From Bacillota bacterium (lineage in GTDB: Bacteria > Bacillota > Clostridia > Oscillospirales > Ruminococcaceae): a stretch of DNA of 64,000 nucleotides. The stretch is from assembly GCA_023412215.1 (NCBI GenBank), contig JAEYNX010000034.1, positions 62,001 through 126,000 on the forward strand, in the 5' to 3' direction. Each line of letters starts with the position of its first letter. Positions within the stretch are counted from its first letter, which is position 1. The position numbers and the translations under genes were made by a program. The notes beneath the pieces are model-generated. The model saw only the letters and a list, made by a program, of their open reading frames with translations, ran no database searches and was not told the origin of the DNA. Shown in pieces: positions 25,371 through 34,044 of this stretch.

Positions 25371-26522
25371 TTACTCGTATAGCTGATACTGACGCCAGAT
25401 AAGCAAAAATGCCTGCGCAGTCTGCTCGGACTCGCTAAGAAGCTCCTCCAGCAATGCCCCCTCGCGCAGTTTGGCGCTGCCATACATGAGATCAACCGTA
25501 AAGTCGCCAATCTCATGCCGGGGCGCAGTGAAGCGAAATTCCGTCTCGTTTTGTTCTTTTGCGGCAAGAAGCAAGTGTAACCCCATCGCCCATGGGCGGA
25601 CCTTTTCCGGCTCCGTGACATGGATTTGTACGCCGCCGCACAGCGTATCCTTGTGTTTATGAAACATGGGGGTAAAGTACAGGGGACGGAATCGAACTCC
25701 CGGAAGCCGCTTTGCATTCATTGTATCCGCGAGCCGCCAGGGATTGATCCACGGCGCACCGATATATTCAAATGGACGGGTCGTTCCGCGTCCCTCGGAA
25801 AGGTTCGTTCCTTCAAACAGTGCTGTACCGTTATAGAGAAGTGCACCCTCGGGAGAAACGATGTTGGGGCTGGGGTTGATCCAGGGAAGGCCCGTATCAT
25901 TCCAAAGCATCTTCCGTTTCCAGCCACCCATCGGTACGATGTGCAGCTGCGCGCCCATGCCGTACTCTTTATTAAAAAGGTTCGCGATCTCACCGCATGT
26001 CAGCGAGTAGCGCTGAGGAATCGGATACATCCCGATAAAGGAGCGGCATTCATCCTCAAGCCCGCTGCCTTCCGGGGAAAGCCCGCCAATCGGATTCGGG
26101 CGGTCCAGAACAACGAAGGGGATCCCCTTTTTTGCACATTCCTCCATGCAATTTGCCATAGAGTATATATATGTGTAGAAGCGTGAGCCGATGTCCTGAA
26201 TATCGTAAACCATCAGGTCGATGCCCTCCATCGATTCCGCTGAAGGACGGCGGTTTTCACCATAAATGCTATGCACCGTCACGCCGGTCGTTTCATCGGT
26301 ATAGGATCCGATGCTTTGCCCGTCCTGCGCGTTCCCGCGCACGCCGTGCTCGGGCGCATACATGGCAGCGAGGTTAAAATGCCGGGACAGATAATCTGCG
26401 GTGGATATAAAATCGCACCGCACACCCGAAGGGTTTGTAACCAGGCCAATTCGCCTGCCCTGAAAAAGGTCTTTGTATTCCATGATGCGGTCTGCGCCGC
26501 AGCGCACTGTTGGTTGCTTCAT
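25371..26522 (-). CDS. namZ: Exo-beta-N-acetylmuramidase NamZ-type (DUF1343)
   Basis: 383 aa. The DUF1343 fold starts GRRIGLVTNPSGVRCDFIST, with APEHGVRGNAQDG, the conserved YDIQDIGSRFYTYIYSM, and the binding stretch PFEYIGAPWINPW. NamZ of Bacillus releases MurNAc from the non-reducing end of peptidoglycan fragments (family knowledge). There is no signal peptide, so it would act on imported muropeptides, or be released otherwise. The operon partners PIG-L, GNAT, kinase and MurQ fit this role. Confidence 0.88.
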   Translation of the reverse strand: MKQPTVRCGADRIMEYKDLFQGRRIGLVTNPSGVRCDFISTADYLSRHFNLAAMYAPEHGVRGNAQDGQSIGSYTDETTGVTVHSIYGENRRPSAESMEGIDLMVYDIQDIGSRFYTYIYSMANCMEECAKKGIPFVVLDRPNPIGGLSPEGSGLEDECRSFIGMYPIPQRYSLTCGEIANLFNKEYGMGAQLHIVPMGGWKRKMLWNDTGLPWINPSPNIVSPEGALLYNGTALFEGTNLSEGRGTTRPFEYIGAPWINPWRLADTMNAKRLPGVRFRPLYFTPMFHKHKDTLCGGVQIHVTEPEKVRPWAMGLHLLLAAKEQNETEFRFTAPRHEIGDFTVDLMYGSAKLREGALLEELLSESEQTAQAFLLIWRQYQLYE

Positions 26523-26535
26523 GGCGGCACACTCC

Positions 26536-27237
26536 CTATTCAGTGATGCTTCCGCGCATCACGCGGTCGCGCATTTCACGCACCATGAAAGCCTGTGCGC
26601 GGGGATAGCCGCTTTCGCAGCCGCGGCAGATGCTCAGCGCATCGTAGTATTCAAGATAACGGAAATCGGCGCTGTGCGTCACAAACCAATGCTTCGCGAC
26701 CTCACGCCGCCAAAGCTCGTAGCCTTCGGCAATATTCACGTATACGTAGGGTTTGAAATCCCTTCCGTCCTCCCAGTTCTCTGCAAAGTAGAAGTGCGGG
26801 CAGGCGTGTGCCGGGAGCTCACGCTCAAATCCGGCATTTCCGGCGAAGTAGCGCGCTTCGGAAACCAGGCGGCTCGTCATTGCGTGATCCTTGTGCACGC
26901 TTTCGCGCCAATGCGTAATAATCACATCGGGGCGGTATTGACGGATCAAGTCACAGATTGCCCAGATATTGTCCTGCGTGTATTCAAGAAGACCGTCCGG
27001 CGTGGGAAACACGACGGCTTCCCCGCCAAGAGCCTCCGCGAAGCCCTTTGCTTCCGCAACCTTTTGCTTGCGGTATTCAGCGACGCTCATCGTAGGTGGA
27101 TTCCCTTTTTCCCCCGCCGTCAGGGCGGCCGTCACAATCCTTCCACCCTGTACGGCGTGGGCGGCCAGCACGCCCCCGCATGTCAATTCCATGTCGCCAA
27201 TATGTGCGCCGATCGCCAAAATTGTTTTTGGTTCCAT
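26536..27237 (-). CDS. PIG-L family deacetylase-like protein with altered motif
   Basis: 233 aa of the LmbE/PIG-L fold, whose members deacetylate N-acetylglucosamine moieties. The N-terminal metal motif is AIGAHIGDMELTCGG; the family norm is AHPDDxE, so the first Asp, the general base, is replaced by Gly while His, second Asp and Glu remain. The distal His ligand region is THWRESVHKDHAM. AAAGGAG precedes the ATG. It lies between the GNAT and namZ genes. It may be inactive, use other chemistry, or belong to a variant subfamily that shares this motif. Confidence 0.8.
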   Translation of the reverse strand: MEPKTILAIGAHIGDMELTCGGVLAAHAVQGGRIVTAALTAGEKGNPPTMSVAEYRKQKVAEAKGFAEALGGEAVVFPTPDGLLEYTQDNIWAICDLIRQYRPDVIITHWRESVHKDHAMTSRLVSEARYFAGNAGFERELPAHACPHFYFAENWEDGRDFKPYVYVNIAEGYELWRREVAKHWFVTHSADFRYLEYYDALSICRGCESGYPRAQAFMVREMRDRVMRGSITE

Positions 27238-27240
27238 TTA

Positions 27241-28236
27241 CTACAGCTCCTTTGTCATGACCGCCCACTTTTTTACCGTGCGAAAACCAACGCTCTCATA
27301 CAGCCGTGCAGCAGGATTTTGATCGTCTGTGAACAGCGTGCTGAATTGCGCGCCGATATTCTTGAATTCCGACATCAACCGATGGAACAAAACGAAAGCA
27401 ATACCCTTGCGCCCATAATCGGGATGTGTCGCAATGCCGTTGAACCACCCCCGGCCGCTTTCCTGGCGGTCGATCGGGCCGGCGAACCCGACGATTTTCC
27501 CATGATCCGAAGCGACAAGGACCGGCAGCGGCTGAGCCTTCGCCTGATTCTGCGCAATCGTCGCGCGCCACACCTCGCCGCCGAGCTTATCAAACATCTC
27601 ATCAAAACCGTGATGTTTATCGGCGTCATAAAACTCCACAGTAATACCAAACCCCTGAAGCTTTTCTTCCTTGGCACGATAATCATCCCCCAGAGCAAAA
27701 TCCCGCAGGGGAAGATACATCCCGTACTCCACGCTGGAAACAATATAGCCGCGCCCGGTAAACAGCCTAAAGGCGGCACCGTCCATATCCACGCCGGGTG
27801 CATTGTTATGGTCATGCCCATCCGTTCCTTGTATCAGCCATGTCAGATTCACCGGGTTGCGGTAGGTAATGGCGATGCGGCGCTTTCCGGCGGTACGGAA
27901 GCGATTCTCGAGATTGCGCAGTAGCTCGCTGCCTATACCCTTGTTACGAACCTCCGGCAACGTCATCAGCATCGTGAGGTAGCCGGGCGTATTATCAAAA
28001 TGTTCGCCGCGGAGATACTGCCGCTTCACAATGCCGCTTACAAACCCGAGAAGCTTTCCGTCTATATCCTTCGCGGCAAGCATATATTCCTCTGCATAGT
28101 GCTGGTTTTGCAAAAATGTCCGATTAAATTCTGCTTCCGTCATCGGCTTATAGGGAATCTCTCCCTGTTCACAACAGCGGTTCCAAAGCCGAACAGCCTC
28201 CGGGATATCGGCCGGGGAAAAAACACTAACCATCAT
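27241..28236 (-). CDS. Tandem GNAT-domain acetyltransferase
   Basis: About 331 aa. The N-terminal GNAT domain has the acetyl-CoA loop EVRNKGIGSELL (near residue 105), and a second GNAT domain follows with HPDYGRKGIAFVLF (near residue 275). ATG 28236 (MMVSVFSPAD) is chosen because AAGGATGA lies 8 bases ahead; ATG 28248 and TTG 28278 are possible. It sits between the kinase and PIG-L genes, so an acetylated amino sugar or muropeptide is a plausible substrate. Paired with a deacetylase-like protein, it may reset acetylation state. Confidence 0.8.
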   Translation of the reverse strand: MMVSVFSPADIPEAVRLWNRCCEQGEIPYKPMTEAEFNRTFLQNQHYAEEYMLAAKDIDGKLLGFVSGIVKRQYLRGEHFDNTPGYLTMLMTLPEVRNKGIGSELLRNLENRFRTAGKRRIAITYRNPVNLTWLIQGTDGHDHNNAPGVDMDGAAFRLFTGRGYIVSSVEYGMYLPLRDFALGDDYRAKEEKLQGFGITVEFYDADKHHGFDEMFDKLGGEVWRATIAQNQAKAQPLPVLVASDHGKIVGFAGPIDRQESGRGWFNGIATHPDYGRKGIAFVLFHRLMSEFKNIGAQFSTLFTDDQNPAARLYESVGFRTVKKWAVMTKEL

Positions 28237-28274
28237 AACCGCAGTCATCCTTTCTATCTGTAGCCCTGTATTGA

Positions 28275-29174
28275 TCAATCGTTACGCTGCCGCGCAGAAC
28301 GGAACCAATAATACGCGCCGATTTCCGACGCTCCGTCAAAGCGGACGCGCGTATATTCCGCATAATCCATGGATATTCGTTTCCAAAATGCATCCGCGAC
28401 CGGCGAGCTTTTAAGGAGCACGCTGCCGGATACCGCCACACGCGGCTTTTCAAGCCCCATACTCCGGATGAGTGGCAGAGCCATCTCTGTCAGGCGCTCC
28501 CCCGCATCATTGAGCAGCCGCATCGCGGCTGTATCACCCGAAAGCGCCATGCGTTCAATCGCGGGAACCGCGGCGGCAATCTCCCGCTTGCTGATGCGCT
28601 GGAGGAAAGCGGCGATTTCCTTGACCCGTGACACGCCGGACCACTCCAGCAATGCCGCCGACAGGGGCGAAGGATCCCGCCCGTCGTCATAATCCTCCGT
28701 CATGAGCCGGAAGGCGCGGATGGCAATCTCGTAGCCGCTGCCGCGGTCATCAAGCAAATGCCCCCATCCACCGCGGCTCTGCAGTTTCTCCCCACGCCGG
28801 CCATAGGCAATGGAGCCGGTGCCGCTGATAACCAACACACCGTCCTCTGCCCCCAGAGCGGCGTAAAGCGCCAACGCGCCATCGTCCGTCGGCACCACGG
28901 GGCAGGAGAAGCGCGCTTCGAGCTCACGGACAAGCCGCTCCTTCCCGTCGTAGCCGCGCATCCCGGCAGCGCCGATAAGAATTCCCCGGCACCTGCCGCT
29001 GCATGCGCGCCGGCAGCCATCCAGTGCTTCGGCGACATTGTGCGCAGCAAGGGCGGCATCTGTGCTGAAGTTACCCGGACCGCTTTTGCAGCGCGCAACC
29101 TCCCGCCCTGCTTCGTCGTAGGCGGCGGCACTGGTTTTGGTACCGCCCGCATCCACTCCGATAACGATATTCAA
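28275..29174 (-). CDS. murK: BadF/BadG-family kinase, MurNAc/GlcNAc kinase type
   Basis: 299 aa of the ASKHA fold. The N-terminal phosphate loop is GVDAGGTKTSAAAYDE, followed by ILIGAAGMRG, the second loop VISGTGSIAYGRRG, and GGWGHLLDDRGSGYEIAIRA. Clostridial MurK of this family phosphorylates MurNAc and GlcNAc at C6 (family knowledge). The ATG overlaps the stop of murQ upstream by 4 bases. Its place between murQ and namZ makes a MurNAc kinase the best guess; GlcNAc is an alternative. Confidence 0.85.
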   Translation of the reverse strand: MNIVIGVDAGGTKTSAAAYDEAGREVARCKSGPGNFSTDAALAAHNVAEALDGCRRACSGRCRGILIGAAGMRGYDGKERLVRELEARFSCPVVPTDDGALALYAALGAEDGVLVISGTGSIAYGRRGEKLQSRGGWGHLLDDRGSGYEIAIRAFRLMTEDYDDGRDPSPLSAALLEWSGVSRVKEIAAFLQRISKREIAAAVPAIERMALSGDTAAMRLLNDAGERLTEMALPLIRSMGLEKPRVAVSGSVLLKSSPVADAFWKRISMDYAEYTRVRFDGASEIGAYYWFRSARQRND

Positions 29175-30088
29175 CGCGACCTCTCCTTCGCAAAGCTTTG
29201 AATTGCTTTTCCGATCTGCCCCTCATGCCGCGCAAGCAGTTTACGGGATTGCTCCGGCTTCAGCCCTGTCTGGATCGCAACGATTGCGGTTTTGACCTCA
29301 TTACCGCAAAGAAGAAGCATCTCCTTTGCTTCTGCTTCACCAACGCCGGTGGCTTCGCTGATGATATACTGGGCACGGCTGACCAGCTTCTCATTGCTCA
29401 GCTGCAAGTCAACCATAAGATTGCCGTAGACCTTGCCGCAGCGGATCATTAGCCCCGTTGAAAGCATATTTAGCACCATCTTCTGGGCTGTTCCCGCTTT
29501 CATGCGGGTCGATCCGGAGATGACCTCCGGCCCCACGACCGGCGCAATCGTGATCTCCGCCAGCTTCTTCATGGCAGAGTCGGCATTGCAGGTCACGGCG
29601 ATGGTAAGCGCTCCGATCGAACGGGCATAACGCATCCCTCCCAGTACATACGGCGTTCTGCCGCTTGCAGCGATTCCCACAAGTGTATCCTGCTTGCAGA
29701 AGCCAATCATGCGCAGGTCCTTCTCGCAAAGGGTTTCATCATCCTCGGCACCCTCTACGGCGCGAAACATGGCCTCCTTGCCGCCCGCAATTAAACCGAT
29801 AACCAATCCCTCGCTCACGTTGTAAGTGGGCGGGCATTCGGAAGCGTCGAGAATTCCAAGCCGGCCGGAGGTTCCCGCGCCGCAATAAATAAGCCGGCCG
29901 GACTGCTGGACGCGGTCATAAATCGCATCCACGGCCTGCACGATATGCTCCAGCTCTTTGCCGACTGCCCCTGCCACGCGATTGTCTTCTTTATTGATAA
30001 TCCGGAGCATCTCCAGTGTGGAAACTGAATCGATCTCCTTCGTTCTTTCGTTCCTGCTTTCGGTAACTAAATCCGAAAGGTTCTTCAT
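29171..30088 (-). CDS. murQ: N-acetylmuramic acid 6-phosphate etherase
   Basis: Cleaves MurNAc-6-phosphate to GlcNAc-6-phosphate and D-lactate. It is 305 aa from ATG 30088 (AAGGAG seven bases upstream; the ATG at 30094 abuts the ribosome site). Signature segments are IYCGAGTSGRLGILDASECPP, with Glu84 matching the catalytic Glu of E. coli MurQ, and the SIS-type GSTRMKAGTAQKMVLNML. It is translationally coupled to murK (4-base overlap). Confidence 0.97.
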   Translation of the reverse strand: MKNLSDLVTESRNERTKEIDSVSTLEMLRIINKEDNRVAGAVGKELEHIVQAVDAIYDRVQQSGRLIYCGAGTSGRLGILDASECPPTYNVSEGLVIGLIAGGKEAMFRAVEGAEDDETLCEKDLRMIGFCKQDTLVGIAASGRTPYVLGGMRYARSIGALTIAVTCNADSAMKKLAEITIAPVVGPEVISGSTRMKAGTAQKMVLNMLSTGLMIRCGKVYGNLMVDLQLSNEKLVSRAQYIISEATGVGEAEAKEMLLLCGNEVKTAIVAIQTGLKPEQSRKLLARHEGQIGKAIQSFAKERSR

Positions 30089-30427
30089 ATACATTCTCCT
30101 TCATGGGTGGAATTATACCGCCCGAACGGGCACGAAAATTAGCCGCCAGCGCGCGGCAAAAGGGCTTCCATTTGCACTGGGATATTCCCGAGCAAATCGC
30201 AGACGCCGACTGCCGGACGCCTTAACAAGGTATACCCTGCCTTTTGGCGGAGAGGGTCGACCGCGTCAGCCCCGCTCCACCGAGTTTTGCATAAACATCA
30301 TCGTGACAGTCTTCCATGCAATTCCACATGAGCCATCTCCGGCCGATGGAAGGAATTGCTGTGTGCGGGAAATACTCTCTGCACCCTTCATTTTGTTTTC
30401 TTTCTTTTGCCCTGCCGGATATTTTTT
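30089..30427. other. 339-base gap between the permease gene and murQ
   Basis: No gene is seen. On the minus strand a TATAAT lies about 18 bases ahead of the murQ ribosome site, preceded by a GCCCG/CGGGC hairpin but no good -35. It may be an internal promoter; no strong terminator separates murQ from the permeases. Confidence 0.35.
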
Positions 30428-31288
30428 TTACGCCTTCAATCCCGTCGTGGCAATCCCCTCGACAAAATTGCGCTGAAAAAACAGAAAAAGCACTACCACC
30501 GGTAATACAAAGACCACTGCGGCAGCCATGAGCATCGTCCAGTCTACCGTGAACTCATTAAGAAATTGCTGGAGCCCAAGAGAGAGTGTAACTTTCTCTT
30601 TTTGATTGATATAAATCAACGGGGCAAGATAATCCGACCAGGACGCAATAAATGAATAGATCGCAATGGTGGTCAACGCGGGCTTACACAAAGGCAGAGC
30701 GACCTTGCAAAAACGCTGGAATTCGTTCGCCCCATCGATTTTCGCCGCTTCAAACAGTGAAGTGGGGAGCCCTTTGAAGAACTGGCGCATGATTACAATA
30801 TAGAAGGCGTTCCCGAAAAAGGCCGGCGCAATCAACGGTACATAGGAGCCTGTCAGCCCTAAAAGGTGCCAGATTTTGTACAGCGGAATCATGGTAACCG
30901 TATATGGAATCATCATCGTGGCCAAGATCAGCGCGGAAATCACCTTTTCGCCCTTCCACTTGATCTTGGACAGCGAATAGGCTACCATCGGTGTTACGAT
31001 GAGATGGCCTAATAAGCTGAGCGCCGTAATGAAGGCGGTATTCGCCATATAGCGGAAATACGGGATCTTCTGGATAGCCGCCGGGTAATTCTGCAATGTA
31101 AATTCTCTCGGCAGAATGCGGACCGGGATCTGGAAAGCATCCTGCATCGTTTTAAACGAGGTCGTGAGCATAACCACAAACGGTGACAGAAACACACAGG
31201 ACAACGCGATTACAAGCAGGTAGAACGCGGCTCGTTTTGCATATCCCCCGGCGTTCGGCCGGCGCACGCCGGCAGTATTTTGTATCAT
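30428..31288 (-). CDS. Carbohydrate ABC transporter permease (MalG type)
   Basis: 286 aa with six spans. The MalG-type EAA loop is LFEAAKIDGANEFQRFCKVALPLCKPAL, followed by the C-terminal NFVEGIATTGLKA. The start is ATG 31288, 2 bases after the stop of the other permease gene. It works with the MalF-type permease and the solute-binding lipoprotein just upstream; the ATPase subunit is not encoded here. Substrate is unknown, most likely an amino-sugar oligomer or muropeptide given the neighbours. Confidence 0.92.
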   Translation of the reverse strand: MIQNTAGVRRPNAGGYAKRAAFYLLVIALSCVFLSPFVVMLTTSFKTMQDAFQIPVRILPREFTLQNYPAAIQKIPYFRYMANTAFITALSLLGHLIVTPMVAYSLSKIKWKGEKVISALILATMMIPYTVTMIPLYKIWHLLGLTGSYVPLIAPAFFGNAFYIVIMRQFFKGLPTSLFEAAKIDGANEFQRFCKVALPLCKPALTTIAIYSFIASWSDYLAPLIYINQKEKVTLSLGLQQFLNEFTVDWTMLMAAAVVFVLPVVVLFLFFQRNFVEGIATTGLKA

Positions 31289-31290
31289 CT

Positions 31291-32217
31291 CTATTCCCCT
31301 CCCGCATTATCAACTGTTTTGGCTGAAAGCCTGACCATGAAAATCGTCAGCACTCCGACAATGAGGAAGAGCACCCACGCCATGGCGGACGCTTTACCCA
31401 TCTTCTGATAGATAAAAGCATTATGGAACAAGTACAAAGGATACATTAAAATTGAATTCTCCGGCCCGCCGGAAGCACCGGACGTAGTCCCGCCGGAAGC
31501 CGTTGTGATAACATATACCTGTGTGAAATACTGAAATGCGTTGATCAGGTTCATAATCGCCTGATATACAATTACATGCGCTACACAGGGTAGCGTAATG
31601 CTAAAAAATTTCTGAAAGGCATTTGCGCCGTCAATATCGGCGGATTCATAGTAGCTTTTTGGTACATCCTGCAATGCCGCAAGGCAAATCAGCATCGTTG
31701 TGCCGGTGCCCCAGGTGCCCATCATCACAAGCGCCCACTTGGTTGTGTCAGGATTGATCAGCCATGCCGGGCCCTCAATGCCCAATACACCAAGAAAACT
31801 GTTGATGAATCCGTAGGTCGGATCGAACATCCAGATCCAGACCATGGTGCCGGCTACCATGGGAATAACAGCGGGAAGGAAAAAAATCGTACGCACTGCC
31901 GCACGTCCAATAAAGCGCTTATTAATAAGGTTGGCAAGGAAGAGGGCAACAAACAGATTTAGCGGAGTGGAAACAAACGCATAGAACAGCGTGTTGCCTA
32001 AGCTCTTATAAAACCGCGCGTCGCGGAACACGCTCACATAATTATCTATCCCCACCCACTTCGGCGCGACAATGGGGTTAAATTCGGTAAAGCTGTAATA
32101 AAGCGATGTTACAAGCGGATAGAGACTGAAAAAAAGAAAGCCCAGAACCCACGGCAATGCGAACAAAAAGCCGTTCAAATTATTTTTTGCCTCTTCAGAC
32201 ATCAGTTTACGTTTCAT
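31291..32217 (-). CDS. Carbohydrate ABC transporter permease (MalF type)
   Basis: 308 aa from ATG 32217. An N-terminal span LFALPWVLGFLFFSLYPLV is followed by the EAA loop SYYESADIDGANAFQKFFSITLPCVAHV. The start is not certain: ATG 32202 or a longer in-frame opening are possible, since none has a clear ribosome site at ideal distance. It is second in the operon after the binding protein. Confidence 0.9.
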   Translation of the reverse strand: MKRKLMSEEAKNNLNGFLFALPWVLGFLFFSLYPLVTSLYYSFTEFNPIVAPKWVGIDNYVSVFRDARFYKSLGNTLFYAFVSTPLNLFVALFLANLINKRFIGRAAVRTIFFLPAVIPMVAGTMVWIWMFDPTYGFINSFLGVLGIEGPAWLINPDTTKWALVMMGTWGTGTTMLICLAALQDVPKSYYESADIDGANAFQKFFSITLPCVAHVIVYQAIMNLINAFQYFTQVYVITTASGGTTSGASGGPENSILMYPLYLFHNAFIYQKMGKASAMAWVLFLIVGVLTIFMVRLSAKTVDNAGGE

Positions 32218-32341
32218 CGAAACATATGGGCAGACACATGGCCCTGAACAAATCCACCCTACTCCTTTCAACAAGTGCTGAGGAATTTCCGCCCGTCATC
32301 CCCCTCCGCACGGAAGAGGATGACAAAAGCGGGAAATATGC

Positions 32342-33664
32342 TTACTGCAGGTTCATCGCCTGCTCCTGAAGCTCGTTCATTGCATCCTCAGGGGTTTTGG
32401 AGCCATTGTAAACGTAATCGAGATACTCATCGATAAGCGAGACGTACTGTGCGGCTTCCTCCATGGCGGGATGCTGAATGCCATTGTCCCTCTTGAGGGC
32501 CTCAACGAAGCTTGGGAATACTTCATTTGAGCTGAGCAGGTCTGCGTCGTCATAGAGATTGATGTTTGCAGGCAAGGAACCAATGCCGAGCAAAACATCC
32601 TTGGCGCCCTCCGTGACAAACCAGGACATGAAATCCCATGCGCCTTCTTTCTGCTTTGCGGCTATAGGCATAACGAGCGAGGTATTTTCATAGCGGCTGG
32701 AGCCAAGCAGCTCAGGGTTGGCCTGGGTACCGGGGATCATGGCTACGCCGAAGTGAATATTGGGGTTGTTATCTTTAATCTGCTTCGCGAGCCAGGGGCC
32801 GTCAAAGCGAAAAAGTTGTTTGCCCGCAAAAAAGATATCCTGAGGGGTGTAACGGTTGGTGTTACCGGTTGCCACGAACTTCTGCACCTTATCCAGCCCA
32901 TACTTTTCACGATATTGCAGGTTTATACGCAGGCTGTCGAGCACGCCCTGCGAATTCGCAGTGGGCGTCTTGCGGTCCGCGTCAACCCAGGTTCCGCCGA
33001 AAGCGTAAATACCCTCCTGACGGGCGGAAGCAAGCGGAAATAGCGGGTAACCGAGAACATCAATATTACCCTCCGCATCCAGCGTAGTGGCGCGGACAGC
33101 CATGTCGTAAAGCTCCTCCATCGTCTTAGGCGGCTCGGTTTCGCCGATGGACTCCAGAATATCAATATTGTAGAACATCTGGATGACGACCGTTGAAAAA
33201 GGCAGACCATACAGAACATTGTCAACACTGTTCGCGTTCACTGCGGATTTGCCGTAAATACCGAAGTCAAAGTTTTTCTCCGCGCCCATTGTGGACAGGT
33301 CCTCAAGCAGACCGTTTGCCTGATAGCTGATAATATCCTGATTGGTAATTTCGATGACATCGGGGGATTCGTTGCCGGACATGGCAACTAAGTACTTCTG
33401 CTTATCGGGAACACTGAAGCCCTCAACCACATACTTCGACTGGGAGGCATTGTATTTCGCAATCGCTTCCTCCAGCACAGCGCCTTCATTTCCTTTGTGA
33501 TAGTACCACCACGTAACCTTTTCCGGCTCAGCAGCAACGGAGCTGTTATCCGGTTGGGAGACAGATGCGTTGTTTGAAGAGCCGTCGCCGCCGCATGCGC
33601 TGAACATGGTAAGAGCCATAACCCCTGCCAGCGCCATGGCCGCGAGCTTATTTCTTCTCTTCAT
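32342..33664 (-). CDS. Extracellular solute-binding lipoprotein (sugar ABC transporter)
   Basis: 440 aa. The start ATG 33664 is chosen with AAGGA five bases upstream (33667 is also possible). The lipoprotein signal MKRRNKLAAMALAGVMALTM ends in FSAC, with lipidated Cys about residue 24, followed by a Ser/Asn-rich linker. The mature domain has the cluster 1 sugar-binding fold (VTWWYYHKGNEGAVLEEAIAKYN; KQLFRFDGPWLAKQ). It leads the ABC-murQ-murK-namZ run and is therefore the probable receptor for muropeptide or amino sugar. Confidence 0.93.
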   Translation of the reverse strand: MKRRNKLAAMALAGVMALTMFSACGGDGSSNNASVSQPDNSSVAAEPEKVTWWYYHKGNEGAVLEEAIAKYNASQSKYVVEGFSVPDKQKYLVAMSGNESPDVIEITNQDIISYQANGLLEDLSTMGAEKNFDFGIYGKSAVNANSVDNVLYGLPFSTVVIQMFYNIDILESIGETEPPKTMEELYDMAVRATTLDAEGNIDVLGYPLFPLASARQEGIYAFGGTWVDADRKTPTANSQGVLDSLRINLQYREKYGLDKVQKFVATGNTNRYTPQDIFFAGKQLFRFDGPWLAKQIKDNNPNIHFGVAMIPGTQANPELLGSSRYENTSLVMPIAAKQKEGAWDFMSWFVTEGAKDVLLGIGSLPANINLYDDADLLSSNEVFPSFVEALKRDNGIQHPAMEEAAQYVSLIDEYLDYVYNGSKTPEDAMNELQEQAMNLQ

Positions 33665-33837
33665 CATAATCCTTCTTTCTTTTTTTGTATTGCTAACCTT
33701 CTCCAAGGTTATGCCCTTAAAACCCTTCTTGGGAAAGCACCCGAAAATAGCCTGCCTTTCAAGAGAGTGCATATCGTTTTTTGAGCAATTTGTTGTAAAC
33801 TTTACTGTCGGCAAGCGATTTTCTATTGGTTTTTTCC

Positions 33838-33889
33838 ATGATAGCATAAACATTCAGAAAAAACAACCCGTTTGAATTATTTTTTCAAA
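33838..33889 (-). promoter_or_regulatory. Promoter of the ABC/murQ operon with TTGAA-N7-TTCAA site
   Basis: On the minus strand, TTGTTT (33861-33866) and TATCAT (33838-33843) have a 17-base spacer, and TGC before the -10 makes it an extended -10. TTGAA-N7-TTCAA at 33872-33888 lies immediately upstream of the -35, matching the site at the RpiR gene. The rest of the gap 33665-34044 is gene-free. Confidence 0.55.
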
Positions 33890-33992
33890 ATAAATTGTTT
33901 TATTGCAGAGCAGCTCCTAAAATGGAACATCTTATCAAACGCCTGCCATCGGGGCATGCCCTGGGCTCGCCGAACAATACGCCCACGCCAAA

Positions 33993-34022
33993 CGCCCGGG
34001 AACGGAAATCCGCTCCCGGGCG
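33993..34022 (-). terminator. Terminator of the D-aminoacylase gene
   Basis: CGCCCGGGA (33993-34001) pairs with TCCCGGGCG (34014-34022), with a short TTT tail on the minus strand, downstream of the D-aminoacylase stop. Confidence 0.65.
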
Positions 34023-34044
34023 CCGCCATTATTGCTATAAAGGG

